A stretch of DNA of 6,127 nt from VGDP01 sp040905845 (GTDB lineage: Bacteria > Pseudomonadota > Alphaproteobacteria > SP197), in assembly GCA_040905845.1 (NCBI GenBank), contig JBBDQV010000105.1, positions 1-6,127 of the forward strand. Reading direction: 5' to 3'. Positions within the stretch are counted from its first letter, which is position 1. Every line of letters starts with the position of its first letter. A model generated the notes under the pieces. The model saw only the letters and a list, made by a program, of their open reading frames with translations. It made no database searches and was not told where the DNA came from. The translations under genes were made by a program, and so were the position numbers. Below are positions 1 to 4,898 of the stretch, one piece after another.

Positions 1-78
1 AACCCAAGCTTGGCACAAGCGATGCCGTTAGGGGGCCGTCCACCCCAACAGGCCATCGCACGTGCGCTCGGCCCTGGT

Positions 79-110
79 TCCCCGGTTCGCCGCAGGGCGG
101 CGCCCGGGGA
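79..110. repeat. REP-like imperfect hairpin upstream of modB
   Basis: An outer stem TCCCCGG (79-85) pairs with CCGGGGA (104-110). An inner stem CGCCGC (88-93) pairs with GCGGCG (97-102) around an AGG loop, with a small internal bulge (tt against c). Read on the minus strand, the flank goes TGTCATCCCCGGGC and then ends near AACCAGG. From memory this is the style of dispersed palindromic repeats in alphaproteobacterial intergenic DNA. No T-tract follows, so an intrinsic terminator is unlikely. Repeat identity is inference; the pairing is seen directly. Confidence 0.45.
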
Positions 111-114
111 TGAC

Positions 115-140
115 ATCGATGAACTTGCAAGCCCATCGAT
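115..140. promoter_or_regulatory. 26-nt near-perfect dyad, candidate operator upstream of modB
   Basis: Arms ATCGATG (115-121) and CATCGAT (134-140) are exact reverse complements. The core CTTGCAAG (124-131) is itself a perfect palindrome on the same centre. Only the aa (122-123) against cc (132-133) pairs break symmetry, so 22 of 26 positions are symmetric. It lies about 90 nt before the modB ATG, where an operator or activator site could sit. It lacks the TATATA-type half-sites I recall for the molybdate regulator ModE, so I do not call it a Mo-box. It could instead be part of the adjoining repeat. Confidence 0.4.
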
Positions 141-189
141 TCCAGGTGATTGGAAAATGTCCTAGAACAACCGTTGTCAGGCGGGACCG

Positions 190-210
190 AGGAACGCGCG
201 GGGCGTTCCT
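190..210 (+). other. Perfect 8-bp stem-loop just upstream of modB
   Basis: AGGAACGC (190-197) pairs exactly with GCGTTCCT (203-210) across a 5-nt GCGGG loop. The structure ends 21 nt before the preferred modB ATG at 232. In an mRNA it would fold in the leader and bury the only AGGA-like purine run nearby. It could affect translation or message stability, or be a protein site. Two weaker inverted repeats lie just upstream: TTCCA/TGGAA (140-144/151-155) and ACAAC/GTTGT (167-171/173-177). The pairing is seen; any function is unproven. Confidence 0.35.
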
Positions 211-231
211 TCCGCCTTGATTGGACTGGCG

Positions 232-918
232 ATGGACGAGCTGGCGATTCGCGGCCTTGGCCCGCTGGTGCTGACGCTGAAGCTGGCGGCGGTCACGGTC
301 GGCTGCCTGCTGGTCGTCGGGACGCCGATCGGCTGGTGGCTCGCGCGCGCGCGCTGGCGCGGCAAGGCCGTTGTCGAGGCGATCGTCGCCCTGCCGATCG
401 TCTTGCCGCCGACCGTGATCGGTTTCTACATGCTGATCCTCCTGGGCCCCAACGGGCCGGTCGGTCGGATGTGGGCCGTCGTGGCCGAAGGCCAGCTCAC
501 CTTCAGCTTTACCGGCCTCGTCCTCGCCTCGGTCGTCTACTCCCTGCCGTTCGTGGTGCAGCCGATCCAGAACGCCTTCGAGGCGGTCGGCGAGGCGCCG
601 CTCGAGGCCGCGCGCGTGCTGCGGGCGGGCGCCATCGACCGCTTCGCCACCGTGGCGTTGCCGCTCGCCGCGCCCGGTTTCCTGACCGCCGCGGTGCTCG
701 GCTTCGCCCACACGCTGGGCGAGTTCGGCGTCGTGCTCATGGTCGGCGGCAACATCCCGGGCGAGACCCGTGTGGTCTCGATCGCGCTCTACGATCACGT
801 CGAGACCCTGGACTACGCGTACGCCCACTGGATGTCCGCGATCCTGCTCGCGATCTCGTTCGCCGTGCTGCTCGTGGTCTACGTCGTCAACCGGCGCTGG
901 CTCACGGCCTGGCGATGA
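232..918 (+). CDS. modB: Molybdate ABC transporter permease ModB
   Basis: This 228-residue inner-membrane permease would form the translocation pore of the ModABC importer, moving molybdate (and probably tungstate) from a periplasmic ModA using ATP hydrolysis by ModC. It has about five hydrophobic segments (roughly residues 12-32, 47-71, 93-112, 146-170 and 202-219). The EAA loop that docks on the ATPase begins EAPLEAARVLRAG near residues 121-133. LPIVLPPTVIGFY (54-66) and NIPGETR (174-180) closely match what I recall of E. coli ModB, which is almost the same length. I chose the ATG at 232. An in-frame TTG at 217 would add five residues, but neither start has a strong Shine-Dalgarno (only GGA at 223-225). 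The stop overlaps the modC start as ATGA, so the two are translationally coupled. No modA is visible upstream in the window. Family assignment is confident; the start is less so. Confidence 0.93.
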   Translation: MDELAIRGLGPLVLTLKLAAVTVGCLLVVGTPIGWWLARARWRGKAVVEAIVALPIVLPPTVIGFYMLILLGPNGPVGRMWAVVAEGQLTFSFTGLVLASVVYSLPFVVQPIQNAFEAVGEAPLEAARVLRAGAIDRFATVALPLAAPGFLTAAVLGFAHTLGEFGVVLMVGGNIPGETRVVSIALYDHVETLDYAYAHWMSAILLAISFAVLLVVYVVNRRWLTAWR

Positions 919-1973
919 CCGTGATCGTGGCGCGCATCGAGCACACGCGCGGAGACTTCACGCTCGATGTCGACCTCCGGCTTCCCGGCGTGGGCGTGAC
1001 GGCGCTGTTCGGACCGTCCGGGTCCGGCAAGTCGACGCTGTTGCGTTGCATCGCCGGTCTCGAACGCGCGGCCGGCGGCGTGGTCAAGGTCGGCGCGGCG
1101 ACCTGGCAGGACGAACGGGTCTTCCTGCCGCCCCACCGCCGCCCCGTCGGCCTCGTGTTCCAGGACGCTCGACTTTTCCGCCACATGAGCGTGCGCGACA
1201 ACCTGCTCTACGGCTACCGCCGCGTCGCCGCCTCGCGCCGCCGCCTCGCGCCCGACGAAGCGATCGCGCTGCTCGGCCTCGGCGCGCTGCTCGATCGCCG
1301 GCCGGCCCAACTCTCGGGCGGCGAGGCTCAGCGCGTGGCGATCGGCCGCGCGCTGCTCGCGGGCCCGGACCTGCTCTTGCTCGACGAACCGCTCGCCTCG
1401 GTCGACGTCGGGCGCAAGGGCGAGATCGTGCCCTTCCTCGAGCGGCTCCATCGCGAGCTCGCGATCCCCGTCGTGCTCGTCACCCACGACGTGGACGACG
1501 TGGTGCGCCTGGCCGACCGGGCCGTCCTGCTCGATAACGGCCGCGTGGTCGCCGAGGGCCCGGTCGCCGAGGCCCTGGCCCACGTGGCCGGGCACGGCGG
1601 CGCGGCGGCGCTCGCGGTCGCCATCGAGGTGACCGTTGTCGCCAGCCTGGCCGACGGCCGGTTCGACGTCGAGCTCCCGGGCGGCCGGCGCGTCACGCTC
1701 AGCGGCCAGCTTCCCGCGAACGGCGCGCGGCTGCGCATCGCGGCGCGCGACGTGAGCCTGGGGCTCGCGCCGCCCGGGCCGTCGAGCGCGCTCTTCTCCG
1801 TGCCCGCGCGCGTCCGCCACGTGCCCGACGGCGACGCGCCCCATGTCGCCCTACCGCTCGACATCGAGGGCATGACCCTGTTCGCCCTGGTGCCGCGCCA
1901 CGCGCTCGCCGAGCTCGCGCTGACGCCGGGCGCCCTCGTCCACGCCACGATCCATCACGCCCGTCTCGTCTGA
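915..1973 (+). CDS. modC: Molybdate ABC transporter ATP-binding protein ModC
   Basis: This 352-residue cytoplasmic ATPase would energise molybdate import through ModB. The ABC motifs are in order: Walker A GPSGSGKST (33-41), Q-loop Gln83, signature LSGGEAQR (133-140), Walker B LLLLDEP (153-159), D-loop ASVD (161-164) and H-loop His191. The C-terminal third carries the ModC-specific regulatory region: ARDVSLGL (277-284), then a Mop/TOBE-like domain from about 290 to the end, which in the family binds oxyanion and can inhibit transport. ARDVSL followed by the Mop-like tail separates ModC from sulfate or iron(III) ABC ATPases, and full length matches the family. The ATG at 915 overlaps the modB stop (ATGA), with no separate strong Shine-Dalgarno, which suggests coupled translation. 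No key residue is missing. A small exported-protein gene follows after 20 nt. Confidence 0.95.
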   Translation: MTVIVARIEHTRGDFTLDVDLRLPGVGVTALFGPSGSGKSTLLRCIAGLERAAGGVVKVGAATWQDERVFLPPHRRPVGLVFQDARLFRHMSVRDNLLYGYRRVAASRRRLAPDEAIALLGLGALLDRRPAQLSGGEAQRVAIGRALLAGPDLLLLDEPLASVDVGRKGEIVPFLERLHRELAIPVVLVTHDVDDVVRLADRAVLLDNGRVVAEGPVAEALAHVAGHGGAAALAVAIEVTVVASLADGRFDVELPGGRRVTLSGQLPANGARLRIAARDVSLGLAPPGPSSALFSVPARVRHVPDGDAPHVALPLDIEGMTLFALVPRHALAELALTPGALVHATIHHARLV

Positions 1974-1993
1974 GAGCGCCACCGGAGCCCGCC

Positions 1994-2509
1994 ATGTCGC
2001 GCAACCTCGCCCTCGCCCTAATCGCCTGCCTGGCCGTCGCCGGCGCGGCCGTGGCCCAGGAGCAGGGCCAAGGCCAGGGAACCGGCCAAGAAGGGGCCGG
2101 TCAAGGTGGCGGTCAGGGCGGGGGTTGGCTCAGCGAAGGCGAGTGCGCCGAGGAGGACGGCGCCATCCAGGTCAGGCTGGTCGTCGACGGCGCGCTCGCG
2201 TGGAAGCAGGGCGCGCTCGATGTCGTCGGTCTGCCCGACAGCGTCGCGATCGAGGAGGGACAGCAGGAAGGCCTGCGCGCTCTGCCCGTCGCGGCGCTCG
2301 TGCCGCCCGCGGCCGAGCGTGGCCGGATGAGCCTGGTCGCGTGCGATGGCGGCGTGCAGACCCTGCCCATAGCCGAGCTCCGGCGCGCGCCCGGGATCTG
2401 GTGGCTGACCAGCACGCGGCGCGGGTTTCTCAAGCTCGTCCGCATGGAGGGCGGGCACGAAGGCCTGCCGGTGCTGCGCGACGTGCGACTGATCGAGATC
2501 CGCGGCTGA
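1994..2509 (+). CDS. Exported 171-aa protein with Gln/Gly linker, possible molybdopterin-domain-like fold
   Basis: I do not recognise a named family. Residues 1-21 look like a Sec signal peptide: Arg3, a hydrophobic stretch, then AVA before Gln22. LIAC (9-12) also fits a lipobox, but it lies too early in the hydrophobic core to be convincing. Residues 22-44 form a Gln/Gly-rich, probably disordered linker. The mature part has two cysteines (51 and 117) that might form a disulfide. Residues 95-171 include LPVAALVPP, a beta-strand-like SLVACDGGVQTLPIAEL (113-129), FLKLV (145-149) and a terminal VRLIEIR. This order vaguely recalls small secreted proteins with the sulfite-oxidase-type molybdopterin domain (a DGY-like turn, a leucine-rich strand, a closing RIEV-like strand). 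That resemblance is from memory and weak. Start is supported by GGAG (1984-1987) 6 nt before the ATG. It is 20 nt after modC, so probably co-transcribed. Confidence is high that it is a gene, low for function. Confidence 0.8.
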   Translation: MSRNLALALIACLAVAGAAVAQEQGQGQGTGQEGAGQGGGQGGGWLSEGECAEEDGAIQVRLVVDGALAWKQGALDVVGLPDSVAIEEGQQEGLRALPVAALVPPAAERGRMSLVACDGGVQTLPIAELRRAPGIWWLTSTRRGFLKLVRMEGGHEGLPVLRDVRLIEIRG

Positions 2510-2519
2510 GCGTTCAGCC
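2504..2519. other. Inverted repeat formed by two convergent stop codons
   Basis: GGCTGA (2504-2509) is the exact reverse complement of TCAGCC (2514-2519), with a 4-nt GCGT spacer. The stem contains the TGA stop of the exported-protein gene and, on the other strand, the TGA stop of ubiG. It is the only dyad at this 4-nt convergent junction. With a 6-bp stem and no T-tracts, it is at best a weak bidirectional transcript-end hairpin; chance symmetry from two TGA stops after Ala/Gly codons is also possible. Confidence 0.35.
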
Positions 2520-3263
2520 CTCGCCGACCACGGCGGTCGCCATGTAATTGACCGCCGTGTCGGACGACGGCCGCCAGGCGTCGCGCGCGAGGTCGTAGCC
2601 GATCCCGGTCACGTCGATCACCCGGGCGCCGTGGCGGCGCAGATGGCGCGCGAGCTCGGCCGGGCGGACGAAGCGCGACCAGTCGTGGGTTCCGGCCGGA
2701 ATCCAGCGCAGCACCCGCTCGGCGCCGACGATGGCGAGCGCGTAAGCCTTGAGCGTCCGGTTGAGAGTCGACAGCACTATGCGGCCACCGGGTCGGACGA
2801 CGGCCACGCAGGCGCCCAGGAAGCCATCGACGTCGGCGACGTGCTCGACGATCTCGAGCGCGACGATGCCGTCGAACCGACGCGCTTCGGCGGCGAGGGC
2901 CTCGATCGTCGCCTGACGGTAGTCGATGGCAAGTCCCGAGGTGCCGGCGTGCTCGACGGCGACCTTGATCGCCGCTTGGCCCGCGTCGATCCCGGTCACG
3001 GCCGCGCCGAGCCGGGCGAGCGGCTCCGAGACGAGCCCGCCGCCGCAGCCGACGTCGAGCACGGTGAGCCCGTCGAGCGGCCGGAAACGGGTGCCCGACG
3101 CGAGGGGCGCGAGGTGGTCGCGCACATAAGCGAGGCGCGCCGGGTTGAGCCGGTGCAGCGGCCCGTGGGGCCCGGCCGGGTCCCACCAGCGCGCGGCCAG
3201 GGCCTCGAACGCCGCGACCTCGGCGGGGTCCAGCGACGGGACGTGTGAAGGAACGGGCTCCAT
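2514..3263 (-). CDS. ubiG: Ubiquinone biosynthesis O-methyltransferase UbiG
   Basis: This 249-residue SAM-dependent enzyme would catalyse both O-methylations of ubiquinone synthesis, the early polyprenyl-catechol step and the final 3-demethylubiquinol step. SAM-binding motif I is VLDVGCGGG (68-76), followed by GIDA (91-94) for the ribose-binding acid. ALEIVEHV (135-142) and RPGGRIVLSTLNRTLKAY (157-174) follow. GTHDWSRFVRPAEL (191-204) is a UbiG-specific stretch. The N-terminal FEALAARWWDPAGPHGPLHRLNP (19-41) is also typical of UbiG. Length matches the family. The ATG (3263-3261) has GGAGG ten bases upstream (complement of 3274-3278). It is divergent from lysC, an arrangement I recall as common in alphaproteobacteria, and convergent with the modBC operon with a 4-nt gap. 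All expected motifs are intact. Confidence 0.95.
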   Translation of the reverse strand: MEPVPSHVPSLDPAEVAAFEALAARWWDPAGPHGPLHRLNPARLAYVRDHLAPLASGTRFRPLDGLTVLDVGCGGGLVSEPLARLGAAVTGIDAGQAAIKVAVEHAGTSGLAIDYRQATIEALAAEARRFDGIVALEIVEHVADVDGFLGACVAVVRPGGRIVLSTLNRTLKAYALAIVGAERVLRWIPAGTHDWSRFVRPAELARHLRRHGARVIDVTGIGYDLARDAWRPSSDTAVNYMATAVVGEG

Positions 3264-3272
3264 GGGTCGTTA

Positions 3273-3285
3273 GCCTCCGGGGCGC
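3273..3285 (+). repeat. 13-nt direct repeat, left copy
   Basis: GCCTCCGGGGCGC here is identical to the stretch at 3550-3562. The two copies are 264 nt apart and bracket the palindrome cluster between ubiG and lysC. Read on the minus strand, this left copy contains the GGAGG Shine-Dalgarno of ubiG. The repeat may be a duplication left by insertion of the palindromic material, or a chance match in GC-rich DNA. Confidence 0.4.
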
Positions 3286-3311
3286 CGCGATGGACTCATG
3301 TGACGCGCGGA

Positions 3312-3333
3312 CCCTCGGGTCGATGCCCGAGGG
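3312..3333. repeat. Perfect 8-bp hairpin in the ubiG-lysC intergenic region
   Basis: CCCTCGGG (3312-3319) and CCCGAGGG (3326-3333) are exact reverse complements around a 6-nt loop, TCGATG. It lies about 50 nt upstream of the ubiG start, so it would be in or near that gene's leader on the minus strand. No T-run follows on either strand. It is the first element of the palindrome chain that continues to 3495. Confidence 0.5.
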
Positions 3334-3344
3334 CAGGCGCGCTA

Positions 3345-3399
3345 CCCCTCTCCCGCGACGCGGGGGGCATCCCCCGCCTCTCCCACAAGGGGAGAGGGG
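3345..3399. repeat. Nested GC-rich palindrome with alternative pairings
   Basis: The outer arms CCCCTCTCCC (3345-3354) and GGGAGAGGGG (3390-3399) are exact complements. Between them GCGGGGG (3360-3366) pairs with CCCCCGC (3371-3377). A competing hairpin, CCTCTCCC (3377-3384) with GGGAGAGG (3390-3397) around ACAAG, shares the right arm, so two folds are mutually exclusive. From memory, CCCCTCTCCC...GGGAGAGGGG units are common dispersed intergenic repeats in alphaproteobacteria, so a repeat family is more likely than a gene-specific switch. Confidence 0.6.
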
Positions 3400-3426
3400 G
3401 AATTTCCTGGCAACGGCACCGACTTA

Positions 3427-3495
3427 CCCTCGCCCCTGATGGGCGAGGGAGGCGTGACGAGGGATGCGCCCCTCGTCACGCATTGCGCAGCAATG
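3427..3495. repeat. Three consecutive perfect hairpins, probable dispersed repeat unit
   Basis: Stem one: CCCTCGCCC (3427-3435) with GGGCGAGGG (3441-3449), loop CTGAT. Stem two: GCGTGACGAGGG (3452-3463) with its exact 12-nt complement (3470-3481), loop ATGCGC. Stem three: CATTGC (3481-3486) with GCAATG (3490-3495), loop GCA. They sit end to end with almost no spacer and are followed by a G-rich tail (to 3510). The design and sequence style fit a mosaic palindromic repeat (REP/BIME-like) rather than a terminator, since there are no T-tracts. No open reading frame with coding character is present. Family identity is from memory; the pairing is seen. Confidence 0.6.
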
Positions 3496-3549
3496 GGAGG
3501 GTGAGGGGGGCGACACCGACGGGTCGGAGATCATGCCCAATGCTATTAC

Positions 3550-3562
3550 GCCTCCGGGGCGC
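3550..3562 (+). repeat. 13-nt direct repeat, right copy
   Basis: This is an exact copy of GCCTCCGGGGCGC at 3273-3285, on the lysC side of the palindrome cluster. The flanks are partly similar too (TTA just before the left copy, TTAC overlapping the right one). It is compatible with a duplication bordering inserted repeat material, but no coding or transposase remnant lies between. Confidence 0.4.
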
Positions 3563-3570
3563 GGCCTCGC

Positions 3571-3600
3571 TTGCGCTGCCACGCGCTGACCGAGTATCTA
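3571..3600 (+). promoter_or_regulatory. Possible sigma-70-type promoter for lysC
   Basis: TTGCGC (3571-3576) and TATCTA (3595-3600) are separated by 18 nt and resemble -35 and -10 boxes. They would place a transcript start near 3607 and a leader of about 65 nt before the lysC ATG. TATCTA is one of the few AT-rich hexamers in this region. The match is modest (each box differs from consensus at two positions), so this is only a candidate. The frame is open back to this point, but the residues encoded before 3673 do not look like aspartokinase. Confidence 0.25.
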
Positions 3601-3672
3601 AGGCCGCATCGGGAACCGCAACCGCCGTGCCCGTCCCGCATCAACCTCAGCCACGTTGCCACGCACCCGGCC

Positions 3673-4893
3673 ATGGGCCGCATCGTCCAGAAGTTCGGCG
3701 GCACCTCGGTCGGCGATGTCGACCGCATCAGGCACGTCGCCACCCTGGTCAAGCGTCAGATCGACGCGGGCGACCAGGTCGCCGTGGTCGTCTCGGCGAT
3801 GGCCGGGGTGACCAACCAGCTCATCAACCTGGTGCGTCAGGTCGCCCCGGTCCACGACGCACGCGAATACGACGCCGTGGTCGCCACCGGCGAATGCGTC
3901 ACCAGCGGGCTCGTCGCGCTCGCGCTCAACGAGCTCGGTCTTCCGGCGCGCTCGTGGCAGGCCTGGCAGATCCCGTTTCGCACCGATGATGCGCACGGCC
4001 GCGCGCGCATCCTGGGCGTCGATACCGACACGCTCGAGGGCCGCATGGCCGAGGGCCAGGTTCCGGTCGTCGCCGGGTTCCAGGGCCTCGGCACCGACGG
4101 CCGGGTCACCACGCTCGGGCGCGGCGGCTCGGACATCACCGCGGTCGCGCTCGCCGCGGCGTTGCGTGCCGATCGCTGCGATATCTACACCGACGTGGAC
4201 GGCGTCTTCACCGCCGACCCGCGCATCGTTGCCAAGGCGCGCAAGCTCGATAGGATCACTTACGAGGAAATGCTCGAGATGGCGTCGCAGGGCGTCAAGG
4301 TACTGCACACGCGCTCGGTCGAGCTGGCGATGAACAAGGGCGTGCGCCTGCAGGTGCTGTCGAGCTTCACCGGTGCCCCGGGCACCATGGTCGTGGACGA
4401 GGGCGAGATCGTGGAACAACAGGTCGTGAGCGGCATCGCCTACAGCCGCGACGAGGCCAAGGTCACCGTGGTCAAGGTGGCCGATCGGCCGGGCGTGGCG
4501 GCGCGCCTGTTCGGCCCGCTGGCCGCGGCGGGCATCAACGTCGACATGATCGTCCAGGGCGCCTCGGAGGACGGCCGCACGGCGGACCTGACCTTCACCG
4601 TCACCAAGTCGGATCTCGGCGCCGCGCTCGCCGCGGTCGAGCGGCTCAAGGGCGACCTCGGCTTCACGGCCCTGGTCCACGACGCCTCGGTGGTCAAGGT
4701 CTCGGTGATCGGGGTCGGCATGCGCAGCCACGCCGGCGTCGCGGCCAAGATGTTCCAGGCCCTCGCCGACCGCGGCATCAACCTGCAGGCGATCTCGACC
4801 TCCGAGATCAAGATCAGCGTCCTGATCGCCGAGGAGTACACCGAGCTCGCCTTGCGCGCGCTCCACGCGGCCTACGGTCTCGACGCCCTCTGA
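3673..4893 (+). CDS. lysC: Aspartate kinase LysC
   Basis: This 406-residue cytoplasmic enzyme would phosphorylate L-aspartate with ATP to 4-phospho-aspartate, the entry step to lysine, diaminopimelate, threonine, methionine and isoleucine. The kinase domain (about 1-245) has KFGGTS (7-12), TLGRGGSD (147-154) and DIYTDVDGVFTADPR (170-184). Two ACT-type regions follow (about 263-336 and 342-406), with INVDMIVQ (288-295), INLQAISTSEIKISVLI (369-385) and VGMRSHAGVAAKMF (348-361). Such ACT pairs bind lysine and/or threonine for feedback inhibition in monofunctional enzymes of this length. I chose the ATG at 3673 because MGRIVQKFGGTS is the family's N-terminus; the open frame extends upstream without family-like sequence. 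There is no clear Shine-Dalgarno. An in-frame GTG at 4411 preceded by GAGGG could start a separate regulatory subunit (see findings). The next gene begins 5 nt after the stop. Confidence 0.96.
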   Translation: MGRIVQKFGGTSVGDVDRIRHVATLVKRQIDAGDQVAVVVSAMAGVTNQLINLVRQVAPVHDAREYDAVVATGECVTSGLVALALNELGLPARSWQAWQIPFRTDDAHGRARILGVDTDTLEGRMAEGQVPVVAGFQGLGTDGRVTTLGRGGSDITAVALAAALRADRCDIYTDVDGVFTADPRIVAKARKLDRITYEEMLEMASQGVKVLHTRSVELAMNKGVRLQVLSSFTGAPGTMVVDEGEIVEQQVVSGIAYSRDEAKVTVVKVADRPGVAARLFGPLAAAGINVDMIVQGASEDGRTADLTFTVTKSDLGAALAAVERLKGDLGFTALVHDASVVKVSVIGVGMRSHAGVAAKMFQALADRGINLQAISTSEIKISVLIAEEYTELALRALHAAYGLDAL

Positions 4894-4898
4894 GCGCG

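Noticed and set aside
28..828. Long minus-strand open frame (266 codons) opposite modB
   Set aside because: It mirrors the modB coding region, is dominated by Arg/Asp/Gly/Gln as expected for an antisense frame in GC-rich DNA, and has no recognisable domain.
150..914. In-frame upstream extension of modC (255 codons) across modB
   Set aside because: The modC family N-terminus begins at the ATG at 915; the upstream part is an Arg-rich out-of-frame reading of modB.
2062..2125. Nucleotide repeats and an ACCGGCC/GGCCGGT dyad in the exported-protein gene
   Set aside because: They follow from the repeated Gln/Gly codons of the linker. There is no sign of a separate element.
2113..3186. Minus-strand open frame of 357 codons overlapping ubiG and the exported-protein gene
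   Set aside because: Its frame differs from ubiG, it is Arg/Ala/Pro rich, and it spans two well-supported genes. This is typical of GC-rich shadow frames.
3345..3495. Intrinsic terminators or a riboswitch in the ubiG-lysC spacer
   Set aside because: The stems lack T-tracts on either strand, and I see no lysine-riboswitch-like conserved core. Repeat units explain the structure better.
3312..3510. CRISPR array
   Set aside because: The hairpins differ from each other in sequence and there are no regularly spaced identical repeats with unique spacers.
3571..3672. 34-codon N-terminal extension of LysC from TTG 3571
   Set aside because: Aspartokinases of this type begin a few residues before KFGGTS. 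The extension is not family-like and covers a possible promoter.
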